A stretch of 5,911 nt of DNA. It comes from Arenicella sp. (GTDB lineage Bacteria > Pseudomonadota > Gammaproteobacteria > Arenicellales > Arenicellaceae). The translations under genes were made by a program, and so were the position numbers. The notes under the pieces are model-generated. The model saw nothing but the letters and a program-made list of their open reading frames with translations, made no database searches and was not told the origin of the DNA. Location of the stretch: contig JALZWI010000277.1 in assembly GCA_023299895.1 (NCBI GenBank), forward strand, positions 1-5,911, read 5' to 3'. Below are positions 5,529 to 5,911 of the stretch, in pieces. Position 1 is the stretch's first letter; each line of letters opens with the position of its first letter.

Positions 5529-5911
5529 ATGAACTTTGATAAATACCGTGTAAATCCAGGCGAAACGATCGATTTGGGTGATTTTGATACTAAGCAGGAT
5601 GGCAGTCTCAGCAATAGTAAATTAAAAGATTTGCGCTCCGATGTGTGGAAACAGTTGGCCGGTTATCAAGATCGTCTTTATGCCGAGTCAGGTCAGTCTT
5701 TATTAATCGTTTTGCAGGCCATGGATGCGGCTGGTAAAGATAGTACCTTAGATAAAATCACCAAACAGCTTAATTCGCATGGTTGTTCAGTCAGTAGTTT
5801 TAAATCCCCAAGTAAAGAAGAAAAATCACATGATTTTTTATGGCGTATTCACGATAAAGTGCCAGCAGCGGGTGGCATTACCTTTTTCAATCGTTCTCAT
5901 TATGAAGATGT
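5529..5911 (+). CDS. PPK2 family polyphosphate:nucleotide phosphotransferase (N-terminal part, cut by window edge)
   Basis: 127 complete codons lie in the window, probably a little less than half of a protein of about 260-300 aa. PPK2 enzymes move phosphate between polyphosphate and nucleoside mono- or diphosphates in the cytoplasm. Visible motifs are the N-terminal PGETIDLGDFDT (10-21), the Walker A-type LQAMDAAGKDST (62-73) with K70 and D71, FKSPSKEE (91-98), HDFLWRIH (101-108) and FNRSHYEDV (120-128). The FNRSHYEDV segment leads into the second catalytic acidic region. The N-terminal segment and LQAMDAAGKD most resemble class III PPK2 (AMP/ADP phosphotransferases), but the class call is an inference from remembered motifs. 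The ATG is preceded by only a weak AGAG about 8 nt upstream. The gene is divergent from ccmA with a 102-nt spacer and has no known role in haem handling. Confidence 0.93.
   Translation, partial: MNFDKYRVNPGETIDLGDFDTKQDGSLSNSKLKDLRSDVWKQLAGYQDRLYAESGQSLLIVLQAMDAAGKDSTLDKITKQLNSHGCSVSSFKSPSKEEKSHDFLWRIHDKVPAAGGITFFNRSHYED

Noticed and set aside
5495..5614. 63-aa minus-strand ORF running from inside ppk2 to 5423
   Set aside because: Its upstream part is antisense to the well-supported ppk2 coding region and has no recognisable domain. Only the last 8-23 codons in the spacer are considered as a possible leader.
1..5911. A novel defence, mobile or biosynthetic system
   Set aside because: Every gene belongs to System I cytochrome c maturation or PPK2. 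There are no transposase or integrase genes, terminal repeats, CRISPR arrays, tRNA genes or composition breaks visible by eye.

Overview
The window is an ordinary piece of a proteobacterial chromosome. It carries a nearly complete cytochrome c maturation (System I, ccm) operon on the minus strand, followed by the start of a divergent polyphosphate kinase 2 family gene on the plus strand. Gene order, protein lengths and motifs (CcmD of 70 aa, CcmE with a HDENY haem site, CcmF of 660 aa) fit a gammaproteobacterium of moderate GC content that respires with c-type cytochromes. The sequence gives no safe basis for a genus.

Layout, read in the direction of ccm transcription (from high to low coordinates): ccmA (4779-5426), ccmB (4114-4782), ccmC (3318-4097), ccmD (3109-3321), ccmE (2648-3112), ccmF (663-2645), ccmG/dsbE (89-670), and the first 29 codons of ccmH (1-89), which runs off the window edge. 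The genes are packed tightly. Four-base start/stop overlaps join A/B, C/D and D/E. A 2-nt gap separates E and F, F and G overlap by 8 nt, and G and H share one base. The only real gap inside the operon is 16 nt between ccmB and ccmC, and it lies within a small AU-rich inverted repeat. From 5529 to the right edge is the N-terminal half of a PPK2-type polyphosphate:nucleotide phosphotransferase. The 102-nt divergent spacer holds a perfect TATAAT on the minus strand, TGACT repeats, and a short possible leader ORF that ends on the non-ATG start of ccmA.

How the genes work together: CcmA (ATPase) and CcmB form an ABC transporter that, with CcmC and CcmD, loads haem covalently onto the periplasmic chaperone CcmE and releases holo-CcmE. 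CcmF, with CcmH, attaches the haem to the CXXCH motif of apocytochrome c. CcmG is the thioredoxin-like protein that keeps the apocytochrome or CcmH cysteines reduced. All catalytic residues that can be checked here are present, so the pathway looks functional. PPK2 is not known to act in this pathway and probably only shares the divergent promoter region.

I found no mobile element, CRISPR array, RNA gene or clear terminator, and no credible undescribed system. The points worth a second look are small: the start of ccmA and its leader, the repeats in the divergent spacer, the ccmB-ccmC hairpin, and a few residue-level details.
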